Assembly (NCBI GenBank): GCA_037176705.1
Contig: CM073890.1
Location: forward strand, 94,664,591 to 94,728,590
Length of the DNA: 64,000 bases
Direction of reading: 5' to 3'
DNA from: Molossus alvarezi
Lineage: Eukaryota > Chordata > Mammalia > Chiroptera > Molossidae
The translations under genes and the position numbers were made by a program. Of this stretch, positions 1-12,340 are shown in pieces. The notes under the pieces were generated by a model. That model was not told the origin of the DNA, ran no database searches, and saw only the letters and a list, made by a program, of their open reading frames with translations. Position 1 is the first letter of the stretch. Every line of letters starts with the position of its first letter.

Positions 1-1028
1 AAACTGGCACGTGAGATCATCAGAGTTTAGGGTTCCCACGCCATGCACACAGAGGTTTGTGAGTCATAAAAAATACCTGAGAAGGTTCTAGACTACACTG
101 ATGCCTCACTGTGAGTGCAATAGAGTTGAGTGTGTGTATGCCAACAGTGTAGCTGATTTTTCATTTGTTGAGTATGAAACAATCTGAAAGGTCTAATGGC
201 AATGTGAGGTTGGAGTCCCTTTCCTTTTTTAAAGCTCCATCCTCCAGATGTCCAAGGTACTCTGTCTAACAGTCTCACCTTTGCTTGTGGAAGGTGTATT
301 TCTGGTGGCGAGGTTTTCTGCAGCTTCCTCCCCATTTGTATGGTTAAAGTATGTGTTGCCAAATATTGGGGTTATCTCCAGTGCGGTAGGAGTGAAGCCT
401 CCTCATTCCAGAAAGATTTTTATGTCTAACAGCTAATCTGTCCAGAAGACACCAGATTAGTCCTGCAGCCTTGCAGCCTGAATCCTGTAGGTAACGATTT
501 CATTCTGCTGCTAGAAATTAAAATGGGTCAAAACCTCAAGAGAGCAGTTTGATATAGATGGTTATTTGCATGTATATAGATCAAAAGCAGGCATGGTAGT
601 TAATCATTAAAAAAAACACTATTAGCTTTAAAAAAAAAATCAAATCTGTCTTTTAATGTCAATAGGAATAGTAGGCTTCCTATAAAGAGGACATACTATT
701 CCTTATTATTACTTAAATAGATGTTACAACTTTGACCCTAATCCTCATAGAGTCCTCTTAGAAAGACCTACATTTTTTTGTGGCTTAGAAGTCTGTTTTA
801 GAGCATGAAATACTCAGTTTTGCTTTAATGTTATAATTATGCCCATAGTCATGCTTGTTATTAATGTTGAGTCAAGCTGCAATATCTGGTCAGTTTTTTC
901 CCCTCCAAGTTATTTTGTGTGTGTATGTGTGTGTGTGTGTTTTAAAGACCAGTTTATTCTCTATATGTTGTAGATGTACCCGATGCAGTGAGTTTGTTAT
1001 TAAGTTTGCTGTGATTTTTTTCCTGCAG
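1..1028 (+). other. PLCH1: PLCH1 intron, 3' part
   Basis: This is non-coding intron sequence that ends in a T-rich polypyrimidine tract and a TCCTGCAG acceptor at 1021-1028. It contains a short (GT)n run near 916-941. I see no other gene or clear repeat. Confidence 0.8.
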
Positions 1029-1120
1029 AAAACCACGAAATCACAGTCTAAATCTTGTAGTACTGATGACGAGGAGGACACACAGCAGAATCCTGGAAAG
1101 GAGATTGGACAGCTGTACAG
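1029..1120 (+). CDS. PLCH1: PLCH1 exon: X-Y linker
   Basis: The exon is 92 nt, starts in phase 0 and leaves two bases (AG of an Arg codon). It encodes a lysine/serine-rich then acidic stretch (KTTKSQSKSCSTDDEEDTQQ) ending in GQLYR. This is the linker between the X and Y halves of the catalytic TIM barrel. Acidic linkers of this kind cover the active site and auto-inhibit PLC enzymes until membrane contact, which is family knowledge. The acceptor is CCTGCAG and the donor is CAG|GTAAGA. The linker diverges faster than the flanking exons, so its exact length relative to other mammals would need an alignment. Confidence 0.9.
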
Positions 1121-1449
1121 GTAAGAAACTGCCTCCATGCCTCATGTTCAGATTCTCCAGGTCTCTCCATTCCATTAGCTTGTTCGGTTTCAGTTGTATG
1201 TGTCTAGAGAATTGGATCACAAGGCCAAGTGTTCAGTACACTGGGACCTGTGAAGATCAACTGAATATGAGATGATAATACAGGTAGGGGACGAATACTG
1301 TGCCTGGCACGCAGTGAGCTCTTGATAAATGCTAGCTGTAGCAGTTGTCAGGTAAAAGGTACCTCAGAGAAGAGAGCGAGTGGACACGTGAACTGTACAG
1401 CGGGCCCTCACAGGAGACGACAGGGGAAGATAAATGATAAGCACATGTT

Positions 1450-1650
1450 AAGAGCCAGGGATCTGAAATCAGCCAGACTGCACACTCTCATTCCTCCAAC
1501 CTTAATATGGGGCAGGTTAGGTTCCTCATTTGTATCTGTTTCTTAGGGACATGTAAGAATTAAATGAATTGAAGTACTTAGCCTGGTAAGCCCTCTCCCA
1601 ACTAATTAACTGCTCAAAAACATTAGCTGCTATTTTCTTTATTATTGTTA
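1450..1650 (+). repeat. MIR SINE fragment
   Basis: The order of motifs follows the MIR sense strand: a 'gccagactgc' segment, then 'cctcatttgta' and 'aagaattaaatgaattgaagtacttagcctgg', then a short AT-rich tail. A detached MIR-type tail ('ctgtgcctggcacgcagtgagctcttgataaatg') lies at 1280-1345. Both are heavily diverged, as expected for this ancient mammalian family. Confidence 0.6.
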
Positions 1651-2819
1651 GTAGAATTTAGGATGAGTAAATTGACCATATTTTTAGAACCCAAATTATG
1701 ACACGTGATCTGCTGTAGGATCTTCTGGCAGTTTGTGTACACAGTCTCACAAAGGAATATAAGTTAAATCACAGATACATAGACAAACACGCGCATGTGC
1801 ACACATGTATGTGCAGACATGCACACATACACACAGCCCCGCCCCCTTATTCCTGTGCCTTTATTGAAAGACGGAAACTAAATGAAATCAGAAGCATAGA
1901 GATCTTGTAGGACTGGATGGCATGTCATGGTCAATTACATTTTATATTTGAGTTGCCCTTCAACAGAATGTCCATATGTACACTAGTAATTAATTAGCAA
2001 GGGTAGAGGGAATATGTGTAGTCCCTACCCTCAGGGTACAGAAAATCCGATTTGTAGTTACAGTAAAGACTGTAAGAGAGACCTTCTGGAAGATCTCTGC
2101 TGTGAATGTCCTCAAATGTAAGTGTGAGAAAGGCTCAACTCAGCCCTACGACCAGGGAAGGAAGGGCGCTTGCGGAAAGCCATGATCGTTTTTTTTAAAT
2201 CAGTTTTATTGATTCATGATTTCAGTTCTTATTCAGTCTGTGATAATCTTAATGTGTACAAACAAGACACTATTACAGGTATCACATGAAATCACATTGC
2301 TTGATGCTCTTGAGTTAGAGATTTGTCCATAATAGGTCTCAAAGCCTAAGCATCAATCATGGTGTCCTTTTGGGACGTTAGTAAATTAATCCACTCCCAG
2401 GATAAAGAATAAAAACAACTCATTTTATGCAGAATTTCTCTGTATCACGGATTGTCTTGGAGTTTTACTTATAATTTCTGGGCATGACCTCACATTGATT
2501 TATAATCATTAGTTTTCACAATACCAGATTTTCACCAACGACTATAGAATTTCCTAATTATATGGTAAAAGAAGAATGTGAACTCTCCTCGTTTATTTTT
2601 ATACCTAAGTTCATGACTTCTTTCTTGGCAAAATGAATTGTTGGTGCATTTGGTCTTAATTCTTTTATTGAATATATGTAGGTACCATTAGGATAAGGAT
2701 TTTTGTCTGCTTTGTTCACTACTTTATCTCTAATAGGTGCTCAATAAACATTGATTGAGTCAATGAATCTATATCATTACTTTCTAAATTCCAGAGTATT
2801 TATCACATCAAAAGTACTA

Positions 2820-3245
2820 CCATTCACAGCCACTTCCCAGCTCCCCCACCTCCCACCCCCAGTTCTCTGGCACCAACGATCCACTTTCTGTCTCTACAGA
2901 TTGCCATTTCAAAACATTACATATAAATAGAATCATACAATATTAGGCCTTTTGTGTGTGACTCTTTTTACTTAATATGTTTTCAAGATTTATCCATGTA
3001 CTTCATTACTTTTTAAATAATTTTCTGTATGGATATACTGCATTTTATGTATCCATTATTAGTTGAAGGACATTTAGGTTGTTTTCATTTTGGGCTATTA
3101 TGAATAATGCTGTTATAAACATTCATGTATAAGTTTTCGTGTGTATATATGTGGGGGTTATTTTGTTGTTGTCATTAATTCTCACCTGTGAATATTTTTT
3201 CCATTGCTTTTTAGAGAGAATGGAAGGGAGGGAGGGAGGGAGGAA

Positions 3246-3288
<43 letters not shown>

Positions 3289-3760
3289 AACAGAAACAGA
3301 AACAGAAACATGGATGTGAGAGAGACACATCAATTGGTTGCCTTCTGCAGGTGCCCCAACCAGGGCCAGGGATCAGACTCCAGACCCTTCTTTGCACAGG
3401 CCAGTGCTCTAAACCATTAAGCCACACCAGCCAGGGCGTGTGGATATATGTTGTTCTCTCTTTTGGGTATATACTTAGAAGTGAGTTGCCTAGTCATGGG
3501 GTATCATTGTTAAACTTACTGAAGAACTGCAACACTATAAACACTTGAACTGTTTTGTATTCCCCAACAGTGTTTGAGGGTTCCAATTTCTCCTCATCCT
3601 CGCCAACACACGTTCTTGCCTGCCTTTTGGTTATAGCCTTCTTAGCAGGTGTGAAGCAGTATCTCATTATAGTTCTGATTTGCATTTTCTAAATGACTAG
3701 TGATGTTGAGCATCTTTTCATATTCTTATTGGCCATGTGTATTTTCTTTGGCGAGGATGA
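2820..3760 (-). mobile_element. Old L1 3' end, antisense, interrupted by a Ves SINE
   Basis: The left part reads as the reverse of an L1 3'UTR (cattgccatttcaaaacattacatataaatagaatcat region). The right part reads as antisense ORF2 ('gcagtatctcattatagttctgatttgcatttt', 'ttgagcatcttttcatat'). It is strongly diverged with no useful reading frame. A Ves SINE occupies about 3203-3437. Confidence 0.75.
3203..3437 (-). mobile_element. Ves SINE (antisense)
   Basis: Read on the minus strand it begins CCCTGGCTGGTGTGGCTTAATGG and continues through the Ves body into a TC-rich tail. On the plus strand this appears as a GA-rich run (3226-3300) ending at 'ccacaccagccagggc'. A degenerate target duplication (ctgtgaatat / cgtgtggatat) flanks it. 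ORFs over this interval are repeat artefacts. Confidence 0.85.
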
Positions 3761-4385
3761 GCGTTTTCATTAGATGTTCCCTCGGAAGAGAAAAGTTTGC
3801 GTGTGAGGAGAATGTGGAGCACTGTACTGTGGATGGGTAGGGGCAGAGTTTGTAAGGTTGTACAGGAGATCCTAGGAGTGGTTTATAGGAGAGAGAACAA
3901 AGTAATGGGTGTTTGTTTTATGAAAGTTGAAGAATGTAGAAGAAGCGTAAAGAAGAAAATAAAAACCACCATGTCATTACACCTCTAAAAGTTAATCACT
4001 ATGGAAGTTTGGGTGTATTTCCCTTTAGATATATTATAATTCTTGTGACTCACAATGCAATGTTTCTATTCCTTCGGTTCAGAGTCTCCTTTAGCCAAAC
4101 CAGAGTAGATTCCTGGTGAACTCTTGTATTAACCCCTCGATGCGTAACAGTGGGCATCAAGCCCTTCACAACAGAACTCACAAATACAGGAGAAGAGACT
4201 GATTCTGCATGAGCTGTGAATATATAACATAAGTAGGGTTTTGTAGCGGAAAGAGTGCTGAACTAGGAAACACACGTGGGTTCTAATCCTGGCTCCCTTT
4301 GGAGCAGATAGGAAAGGGAGAGTAAACAAAGGCCCAAATGTCTTCTGGGTCTAACGTGTCATGAGTCCCTGGCTGTGTTCCACAG

Positions 4386-4483
4386 GTTGGGTCGCCGAAG
4401 GAAAACCATGAAGCTCTGCCGAGAGCTCTCTGACTTGGTGGTGTACACCAACTCTGTGGCAGCCCAGGACATTGTGGATGATG
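4386..4483 (+). CDS. PLCH1: PLCH1 exon: linker end and start of Y domain
   Basis: The exon is 98 nt, with one base completing the Arg codon from the previous exon and one base (G) left over. It encodes LGRRRKTMKLCRELSDLVVY followed by TNSVAAQDIVDD. The basic LGRRRKTMK segment precedes the ELSDLVVYTNS motif that opens PLC Y domains. The Y half supplies substrate-binding residues to the TIM barrel. Acceptor is TTCCACAG, donor is ATG|GTAAGG. Confidence 0.95.
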
Positions 4484-7400
4484 GTAAGGACTGCATGTTT
4501 TTTTTCTTCTGGGTAAATATTCTTGACCTTTCTTTGTCCACAGTTAATTAATCTTTTGTTAATCAGATCATCAGTACACACTTCTGAAACAGGTACAATC
4601 CCACTTGAGTTGTCGGGAAACTGACTGCCGGTAAAACGCTTTTAGTTCACTAGGAGGGCTGTGTTGATTACGGTGGTTGCCTGATTGTCTAGAGATGAGA
4701 GAAATCTCCTACGGGGAAGAGGAGGACCTGGTTATAAAAAGACAAATGCATCAGAGCAAAGTCTTTCCCAATGCTTGAACTATGGAAACCTGACCTGGAT
4801 TGATGGCCATTTTCAGTGTGAATGACCAGAAAAAAACTAATTAATTGGCCTAAGTAACAGCTTGAAAAGCCTTGCATTATCTCATTGGAAAATTTGACTT
4901 GGATGAAAATAATTTAATCCAAAAATTGAGGTTTTAACAAAAAAGAACGAACATTTCAGAAGTGCTAACTCCTTCACTGACTTTTCACCTGGGAGCTGCC
5001 ATATATTGAGTTGGAAAACCCTAGTCACAACTGTTCTCACCCCGGACTCTCCCTCTAGTGGCTCTTTTCCCTTATTTGCTGTCCTTCTCATTTTTATTTT
5101 GATTAGTTAATGAATGTGTATAGAAAAACCATGGTCATGTGGCTTTTCAATCTATTTTCAATTTTAGTAGAAGTAAAGTCTAAGTCAGAATCTCCCATTT
5201 TCTCAACAAGTGTTAGTGAAGGGGAAGCAGCGTGTGGTGAGGCTATGTCCTCACCGACCTCCAGGATTTTCCCCCAGATCTCTTTTTAACCCCTAACTCA
5301 TAAGTGTGTCTTCTCCTATCTGCAGATTTCCTTCCCTTTGATATTGATTTCTTCTTCAAATGGTAACAATGATAAACATTTTAAATTAATTTCACATGTG
5401 AGAGCTTAATAACTGTGGGATTTGCAGCACATGAACAATACATTCTTGTAATAACTGCCCACAGCTAGAAAATAAACTTGAAGTGGTTTAATAGAGTGGC
5501 AGGTGTATTTGGTTTAGAGAAATATAATTTCTAACAAATGCTTTAGGAAATCATAATGCTATTAGCTTAATCGAAAAATAATATTGAGTACTATTTAGCT
5601 CTTGAACTTCAGCTGTTTTTGTCTTTGGTGGGTTTTCTTTTATAGCCTTAAACTGAACAAGAGATAATGAGTGAATGGCTTATTCTAATGCAAAGCCACT
5701 CAACTCTATTAATATTAACTGATACATGCCTGTTTATTAAGGTCATCTTAATGACAATGTGGTGTGCATATTTATGTGGAGAGACAGCAAACAGTAGTAC
5801 TGACTCCAGTATTACACTGTATGCATGTGACTTGTCAAAAAGACTATATTTTCTCCTATCATGTTCAAAGTATTTATCAAAATCTTCAAATAAGGTCATT
5901 TTTAGAATATCTGAGATGTGAACTATGTTAAGTTAATGTCAATGAAATATACATGCTAAGGAAAGAATTCATATGAGACACATCATCAGATTAAAAGCTA
6001 ATTCTCTAGTTTCTTTGCCTCCTACCTGTATTTGTGATTGTTCTAAATTTCAGCTCTAGAGGGTAATTGTTAGTCATTTGGCCAGCATTTACTATCTACA
6101 GGTGTACAACCCTGAGGACTACGGGGCCCGGGGAGACTGTGTGCTCTAATAAACATGCACAGTCTGGATATAATTCGGGTCAGTGGCCCAGCTACACTAT
6201 AGCTCCACTCCTTGGTTTCATGGGCCATCTCCCTCTGTCTGAGTTCTGATGCACCCAGCTGTCACAGAACACATTGGAATGAAAATGAGGCTCTGGGCAA
6301 GTTTGGGTCTTTATCTAGACTGACCTCTTCCAGCAGGTCCAGGAGACACACAGGTGGTTGTTTTGGGGTGGGGTGGGAATGTTTGGTGAATGAGTGGGAA
6401 TAGTGGGGGTATTGTAGACAGTGCAAAAGATGGGATTGGGGAAAAGGGTAGGATATTCAGTGTTTGGAGGTTTACTCCATCATAAATCTAAACTCCAGGC
6501 TTGCAGTTTCCTTGGCCCTGGATTGACCCTTCCTGATGATGGTCCAAGTGGAAATTTTAGTATAAGTTTTCTGTTAGTTTACCTCCCTTTATTTTTCCAC
6601 CATTTATAAATCCAGGTAGGTGGATGATTATTCTTGTTTCTGAAACTTTATTTCTTTATAATGCTCTTTTGAACTCTTTCTCCATTATAATTTTTAGCTG
6701 CCAAACAGGTTTTGACTACTTCCATAGTTCTACTCAAATTAATTATAAAAGTCAAATTTTCTTTTTTGGATTTTTTTTTTCCTCTTTATTTCTGAATGCT
6801 GTTAGTTAATATGTGTTTCATATGTGTGCTCTTTAGATAAGTGCCTTCAGTGAGCATCTCCCTGTTATCAGGACTAAGTTACATACATAGTTTTATTTAT
6901 CCGTGACTATCTATATCTTTGGCAAAGACATTCTGTTTGAATTATGCACCTAAAATTTTTTTTCTACCCACCCTGTTTATTCTAGCCATATAGACATGAA
7001 TTAGTGAGATGGTTGAACTCTTGGGAGAATATGGGACCTCAAAAATAGTTATCATCTGGCCAGTGTGGCTCAATAGTTGAGCATCAACCCATGCACCAAG
7101 AGGTTGTTGGTTCAATTCCTGGTCAGGACACATGCCCATGTTGTTGGCCCAATCCCCAGTGGGGTCATGTAGGAGGTGGCTAATCAATGTTCTCTCTCAT
7201 CAATGTTTCTATCTCTTTTTCCCTCTCACTTCCTCTCTCTCTGAAATCAATAAAGGAAAAAAATTTTAGTAAAAGAAAAAATAGTCAGTTATCTCAGCAC
7301 AGCTCATATTTGGCCTCAAAGTGGCAAAAGAGTCCCAGAATGGAATTATATGGGTCTTTCTTGGTCAGGAGCTGCCTCTGCCCTTGTACTGTGGATATAA

Positions 7401-7495
7401 TCTCATATGTTGTAAGGTCTTTTGTGAGTGTTTTTGTTTTTTGTTTTCCTTTCTATAGTTCTCATTTTTCTCTTTTCTTTGTTAAAAACTGCCAG
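4484..7495 (+). other. PLCH1: PLCH1 intron, one Ves SINE, otherwise featureless
   Basis: This intron of about 3 kb runs from GTAAGG to TGCCAG. The only clear repeat is the Ves SINE at 7056-7275. The remainder is AT-rich sequence in which I see no exon, RNA gene or recognisable mobile element. Confidence 0.75.
7056..7275 (+). mobile_element. Ves SINE (sense)
   Basis: It starts CTGGCCAGTGTGGCTCAATAG with a tRNA-like head and a B-box-like GGTTCAATTCC. It continues through 'caatccccagtgggg', a 'caatgtttctatctc' core and a TC-rich tail to an 'aaatcaataaagg' A-rich end. An imperfect duplication (aaaaatagttatc / aaaaatagtcagttatc) flanks it. It lies about 220 bp upstream of the next PLCH1 acceptor. 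Confidence 0.85.
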
Positions 7496-7675
7496 GAACC
7501 ACAGGGAATGTGTTATCATTCAGTGAAACAAGAGCACATCAGGTGGTTCAGCAGAAGTCAGAGCAGTTCATGATTTATAACCAAAAGCAACTCACGAGGA
7601 TTTACCCCTCTGCCTATCGCATTGACTCCAGTAACTTCAACCCCCTGCCCTACTGGAATGCAGGTTGCCAGCTAG
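7496..7675 (+). CDS. PLCH1: PLCH1 exon: catalytic Y domain core
   Basis: This 180-nt exon encodes the core of the Y half-barrel. Visible hallmarks are SFSETRAHQ, then FMIYNQKQLTRIYPSAYR, then IDSSNFNPLPYWNAGCQL. In the PLC family the Ser of SFSE and the Arg before I/T-DSSN contact the inositol phosphates of PIP2, and both are present. No disabling change is visible, so the enzyme is predicted to be active. The exon ends with one base of a Val codon. It is followed by an unusually short 90-bp intron. Confidence 0.97.
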
Positions 7676-7765
7676 GTGTGTATACCTGGGGAAGGCGTGG
7701 TTCTCTGTATGTCTTGAGACTGTGCTGACATTTTACCTAATTCTCTCAAACTTAAACTTATACAG

Positions 7766-7873
7766 TGGCACTGAACTACCAGTCTGAAGGGCGAATCATG
7801 CAGTTAAATCGAGCCAAATTCAAGACAAATGGCAATTGTGGCTATGTCCTCAAACCCCAGCAAATGTGCAAAG
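7766..7873 (+). CDS. PLCH1: PLCH1 exon: end of Y domain
   Basis: This 108-nt exon begins two bases into a Val codon and encodes VALNYQSEGRIMQLNRAKFK followed by TNGNCGYVLKPQQMCK. The GNCGYVLKP block is the classic end of the PLC Y domain. The acceptor is TTATACAG and the donor AAAG|GTATGC. It leaves one base of a Gly codon. Confidence 0.97.
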
Positions 7874-9699
7874 GTATGCATTAATTTCATAGTCATGTAT
7901 CTGAATGCAGGCGCCTTCTATTGAAGGAGCTCTCTGGAAAGGGTGATACCCCAGTGCTTTGGAACATGATTGCAGAAAAGAGATAGGTTAAGGTGTTGGA
8001 ATGTAAATTAAAACTCCTGTCATGCTAGAGTGTTTAGGATGTTCTCTCCTGAGGTGATGCATGTGAAGAGGGACAGGGGTAGCTATGGATTGTCACCAGA
8101 AATCCAGTGCCCAGCAGGATATTCACTGGGCATTACTTACAAATTGGACTGTCTTCTCAGGTCTGAGCCCTTTCAGAAGCTTTCTTAGGGAGTATGAGTT
8201 GGAAACCTGGTGGCAAAATTAAAATACCAATTGAAACAATTTTATCAAGCCCTTTAGAAGGTATGTTCCGATTACAAAACAGTGCTAACAAAAAACTAAT
8301 CATCAGAGAGATGCAAATTAAAACAACAATGAGGTATCACCTCACACCTGTCAGAATGGCCGCCATCAACAAATCATCAAACAACAAGTGTTGGCGAGGG
8401 TGTGGAGAAAAGGGGACTCTAATACACTGCTGGTGGGAATGCAGACTGGTGCAGCCGCTATGGAAAACAATATGGTGCTACCTCAAGAAATTAAAAATTG
8501 AACTTCCATTTGACCCAGTGATCCCACTGCTGGGAATATACCCTAAGAAGCCTGAAACACCAATCAGGAAGAATATATGTACCCCCATGTTCATAGCAGC
8601 ACTATTTACAATAGCTAAGATCTGGAAACAGCCCAAGTGTCCACCAGTAGACGAATGGATAAAAAAGCTGTGGTACATATACACAATGGAGTACTATGCA
8701 GCGGTAAGAAAGAAAGATCTCTTATCCTTTGAGACGACATGGAGGGACCTGGAAAGTATTATCCTAAGTGAAAGAAGCCAAGCAGAAAAAGACAAATACC
8801 ACATGATCTCACTTATATACGGAATATAATGAACATAACAGTCTAAAGAATACAGTAGACCCAGACACATGGAAGTAGGGCACAGACTGACATCCCTCAG
8901 AAGAGGGGATGGGGGGTGGGGGGGTGGGAAGAGATAAACCACAGAACTTATATGCATGTATGCATGACCAATGGACATGGACAACTAAGCCGGGGAAAGG
9001 GTGGAGGGGGGGTAGGGTGGGGGTGCCAATGGGGTAAAAAGGTAAAATATCTGTAACAAAAATAAAAATTAAAAAAAAGAAAAAAAAAAGAAAAGGTAAT
9101 GTAGCGTTAGATAAAAAAAAACACAAAAACATGTGTTTTGTTTGTTTTGTTTTGTTTTTTGGTTCTGCTGATTAAAATTCTCTGAATTGGAATTTTAACA
9201 ATTCTGGTAAAAATGTGTTGACAGGTGTTATCTTCAGGATTCTGTGCTTTGCTTGTTTTCTTGCTCTGCCATTTACTTAATTTTAGATCTTCTTTTTGTT
9301 TGTTACGTTCACTCTATAGCTGAGATGGTTTGGGTTGGGAAATTATTTAAATCTGACATAATTGCTCCCCTCTCTATACTGTTGGCATTCAGATAATACG
9401 CTCCCCCCGCCCCCATGCCAAGGTTGATAATTGCATTGCAGCCACTTGCTTTAAATTGGCCCATTCCTTTGCCATTGGGAGCATGGGTTCTAACAAAAAC
9501 CACAGCAATGGAGATGCCAGCTGGTACTGCCTTCACACAGAAGCCACACTGATAGTTATGTGATAATTTCTTTGCTCTAAGACACACTGGAGTAACCCAG
9601 CATTTGTTATTTCCTTGTTCTACAAGCTTTCACTGTGTGTGTGTGTGTGTGTTTCCATGCTACTGATCTTAGATTTTAACATCTGCTTACTTGGCTTAG
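7874..9699 (+). other. PLCH1: PLCH1 intron containing a young L1 3' end
   Basis: The intron runs from GTATGC to GGCTTAG. The middle is the sense-oriented L1 remnant at about 8290-9120. Sequence from 9133 on has a (TTTTG)n stretch and a (GT)n run near 9634-9652. Nothing else is evident. Confidence 0.8.
8290..9120 (+). mobile_element. 5'-truncated L1 (ORF2 C-terminus, 3'UTR, poly-A tail)
   Basis: An open frame continuing to the stop at 8827-8829 encodes about 180 L1-like residues, including [52 protein letters not shown] and [13 protein letters not shown]. These are the C-terminal zinc-knuckle-like and tail regions of the L1 ORF2 protein. A G-rich 3'UTR (8830-9060) and an A-rich tail (about 9061-9120, with AATAAA at 9061) follow. 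The uninterrupted frame implies a fairly recent insertion. The reverse-transcriptase domain is absent, so it cannot mobilise itself. It sits in the same orientation as PLCH1. Confidence 0.92.
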
Positions 9700-9824
9700 G
9701 TACTTTCAACCCTTTCTCTGGTGATCCACTTCCTGCCAACCCCAAAAAGCAGCTCATTCTGAAAGTGATCAGTGGACAACAACTCCCCAAACCTCCAGAT
9801 TCCATGTTTGGAGACCGAGGAGAG
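9700..9824 (+). CDS. PLCH1: PLCH1 exon: Y-C2 junction and first C2 strand
   Basis: The exon of 125 nt encodes GTFNPFSGDPLPANPKKQ then LILKVISGQQLPKPPDSMFG then DRGE. The proline-rich NPFSGDPLPANP forms the short link from the TIM barrel, and LILKVISGQQLP is the first beta strand of the C2 domain. The C2 domain binds membrane and, in this family, calcium. The donor GAG|GTAAGT falls between codons. Confidence 0.96.
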
Positions 9825-11827
9825 GTAAGTCACATATGACCCGGTGGTTAATTATGTGATTGTTTTATTGTGTTCACACTTCATCCAAAATGTCAGTTCT
9901 GTGTGTGTGTGTTTATAAATGAGCACTGATCTCAGCTCACCAGATATTAACCAGCTTATGGGCAAAGCACCCACAGTCCTTGGAGGCATGAGTTCATGCA
10001 ATTCAATTCATTATTTAAGACTGACACTTGCAATGCTAACATAGGGGTGCAAAGAACAATTTTATTATTAATGGAAACATTGCATAAAAGTATGTCTTAA
10101 CTTTCTCTCCACATTCCTCATCCCCTCATCTCTGCTGCACATCGGCCACCTGCTCCTGGCCACATGCTGACTCTTGTCATTTCTTGCTGCACCTCTGTAG
10201 CATGATTTTAAAATGTCTTCTGTATGACCACTGCATCCTTTCTTTCTAGAGCTTTTATTCCATTGTTCCCATTACACCTGGTCTTGGCCTCAAATTTCTC
10301 CTTACCTATCAGCCCCTTCTATGTCAGGAGTGGCCCATCACTCTAGGCTCTTTGCCCCTCCTACCTGTTAAACCATCATTGCTGATCTTGAATGTTGATG
10401 AGGGAAACCATGCAGCTCTGCAGTTTGTGTTACCATCAGCTCTTTGTCTCAAGCCTCAGCTGGCCCGTGATGCTGTGCTGCTGTCCCAGCTGCTTCCGTT
10501 CTGCCCACTGTCCTGTTCTCTGCAGTGGCTATTTCTACCCTTCTTCTTCGTCAAACATTTGTCCTCATCACTTTCTTTCTCATCCTCAATAGATGGCATT
10601 ATAGCCTACTCCTCAGAAAGTAGGAGCTTCATATGGGACCATTTCTTCCTTCTCTGTTGCCTCCAGCCTAATCCAAGCCGTCATAGCCTCTTGTCAGTTA
10701 TGATGCAATAGACTTCCAGCTGACTGTTTGCCCCTCTTCCATTCTGTTCTCCTCTCAGCAACAAGAATAATTGTTTTGGTAGTATCAGAAAGTTTTTCCT
10801 TGCCTCTTTTTCTTTCCTTGTTTTTTTCTTTCTTTCTTTATCCGCATCTTTTTATTTTCCAACATTTTGAGCCTCTGAAAAATTGCAAGAATATTAAAAT
10901 GAACATCATATCTCCAAAATCTAGATTCACCAAGTAAATTATTAATTTTTTTTGACATTTGCTTTCTCTTTCATGTGTATATATACATATTTGTGTACAT
11001 ATATATTTGTGGGTAGATGTGTGTATACATACATACACAGACACATGGGAGAGAGAAAGCAAATGCCACAAAATTTAGTTATCATATATATGGTGGTGGT
11101 CTAATAATTATTAGAATTTCAAGTTGTGTTGAGTATAGATGATACATGGAGATTTCTGCCACAATCAAAATATGACGTGAAAATATCTATGATTTCTATC
11201 AGGTACAAAATTGCAGTACCAATACTACTATATTGGCCTTTAGTCAGAGGGTAATGAAAATAGAGTTTTCCCCCCATCCAGGCTCCCTGAAATCTCAGCC
11301 CATGATATCTCACATTATTCCTATTTCTGAGAATAAAATGACAATTTTTCTTGCTCCCAATCAGAAAGTGTCATCTTTAATTTTCACCCTTTTTTTTTTG
11401 TTGCTCTTCACATCTAGTAAATTATCATCTCTTAGGTGTCCTACCTCCCAAATCTCTCTCCAGTCTTGCTGCCAGTATTGATCGCATCCGTCTGGTGTCT
11501 CACCTGGGTTACAGCAGGGAGAGGCAGACACTGTTATCCCAGGTTTACCGATGAGGAATCTGAAGCACAGACACTCAACTTGCTGAAGGTCAACACAGGA
11601 GCCACCCTTGGGAACAGAAAGTTGCTCTTCAAGCCTGTGGTGTTAGAATTCCCTAAAAATAAAAATCACATTTATTAGCTCCCCCCAAATCCCCAAATCC
11701 TCATTGATTCAGTTTTACTGCATGGTTCTAGTCAAAGAAAAAATTTCTAATGTAAAATAAATAAAAAATGAGTAAACTTAACACTGGGGTTTATTTAGTA
11801 AACCAAAAATGTGTCCACCTAATTGTC

Positions 11828-12059
11828 CTGTTTTTAAAAGATTCTTTTAAAAATTGATTTTTAGAGAGAGAAAGGGAGGAGAGAGGAATAGAAACATCGA
11901 TGTGAGAGCAAAACATCTATTGGTTGCCTCCTACACGTCCCCTACTGGGGATTGAACTTGCAACCTGGGCATGTGCCCTGAGCCAGAGTGAAACCAGCAA
12001 CCTTTTGTGGTGCATGGGATGATGCCCAACCAACTAACTGAGCCACATCTGCCAGCGCC
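11828..12059 (-). mobile_element. Ves SINE (antisense) with 13-bp target duplication
   Basis: The minus strand reads as a Ves element whose head is near 12059. On the plus strand one sees 'gagagagaaaggg', 'aacatcgatgtgagag' and 'ctgagccacatctgccagcg'. The direct repeat CCACCTAATTGTC occurs at 11815-11827 and 12060-12072. Confidence 0.88.
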
Positions 12060-12340
12060 CCACCTAATTGTCTTAACATGTCCTGTCATACCTCTAGCTC
12101 TTATTCTCTGAAATTCCCCCCCAAAACTATATTCTCTTTACTCTCCAAGCTCCTAAAAATGTGTTTGCTGAGATTTCAATCACTCTCTCCTTTTTGGGGT
12201 CTTTAGGGTTTTAGTCCTTCTTTGCTCATTATCTGGAGCCTACACCACAAAGGAGAACTTACAGATGATCATTAACACAGAATGCCCTCCCATGGAGGAG
12301 GTTAGAGGAAGACTAAACGCTCATATTTTTTCTTTTGGTT

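Larger units (their letters stand above)
1121..4385 (+). other. PLCH1: PLCH1 intron with MIR, L1 and Ves copies
   Basis: This intron runs from GTAAGA to TTCCACAG. It holds MIR-like segments (1280-1345 and 1450-1650), a CA-rich stretch near 1786-1836, an old antisense L1 fragment (about 2820-3760) and a Ves SINE inside that L1. The rest is unremarkable AT-rich intron. Confidence 0.8.

Noticed and set aside
3123..3548. Several overlapping ORFs rich in S/L or R/E repeats on both strands
   Set aside because: They lie in the GA-rich tail of an antisense Ves SINE; the repeats are the translation of (GA)n.
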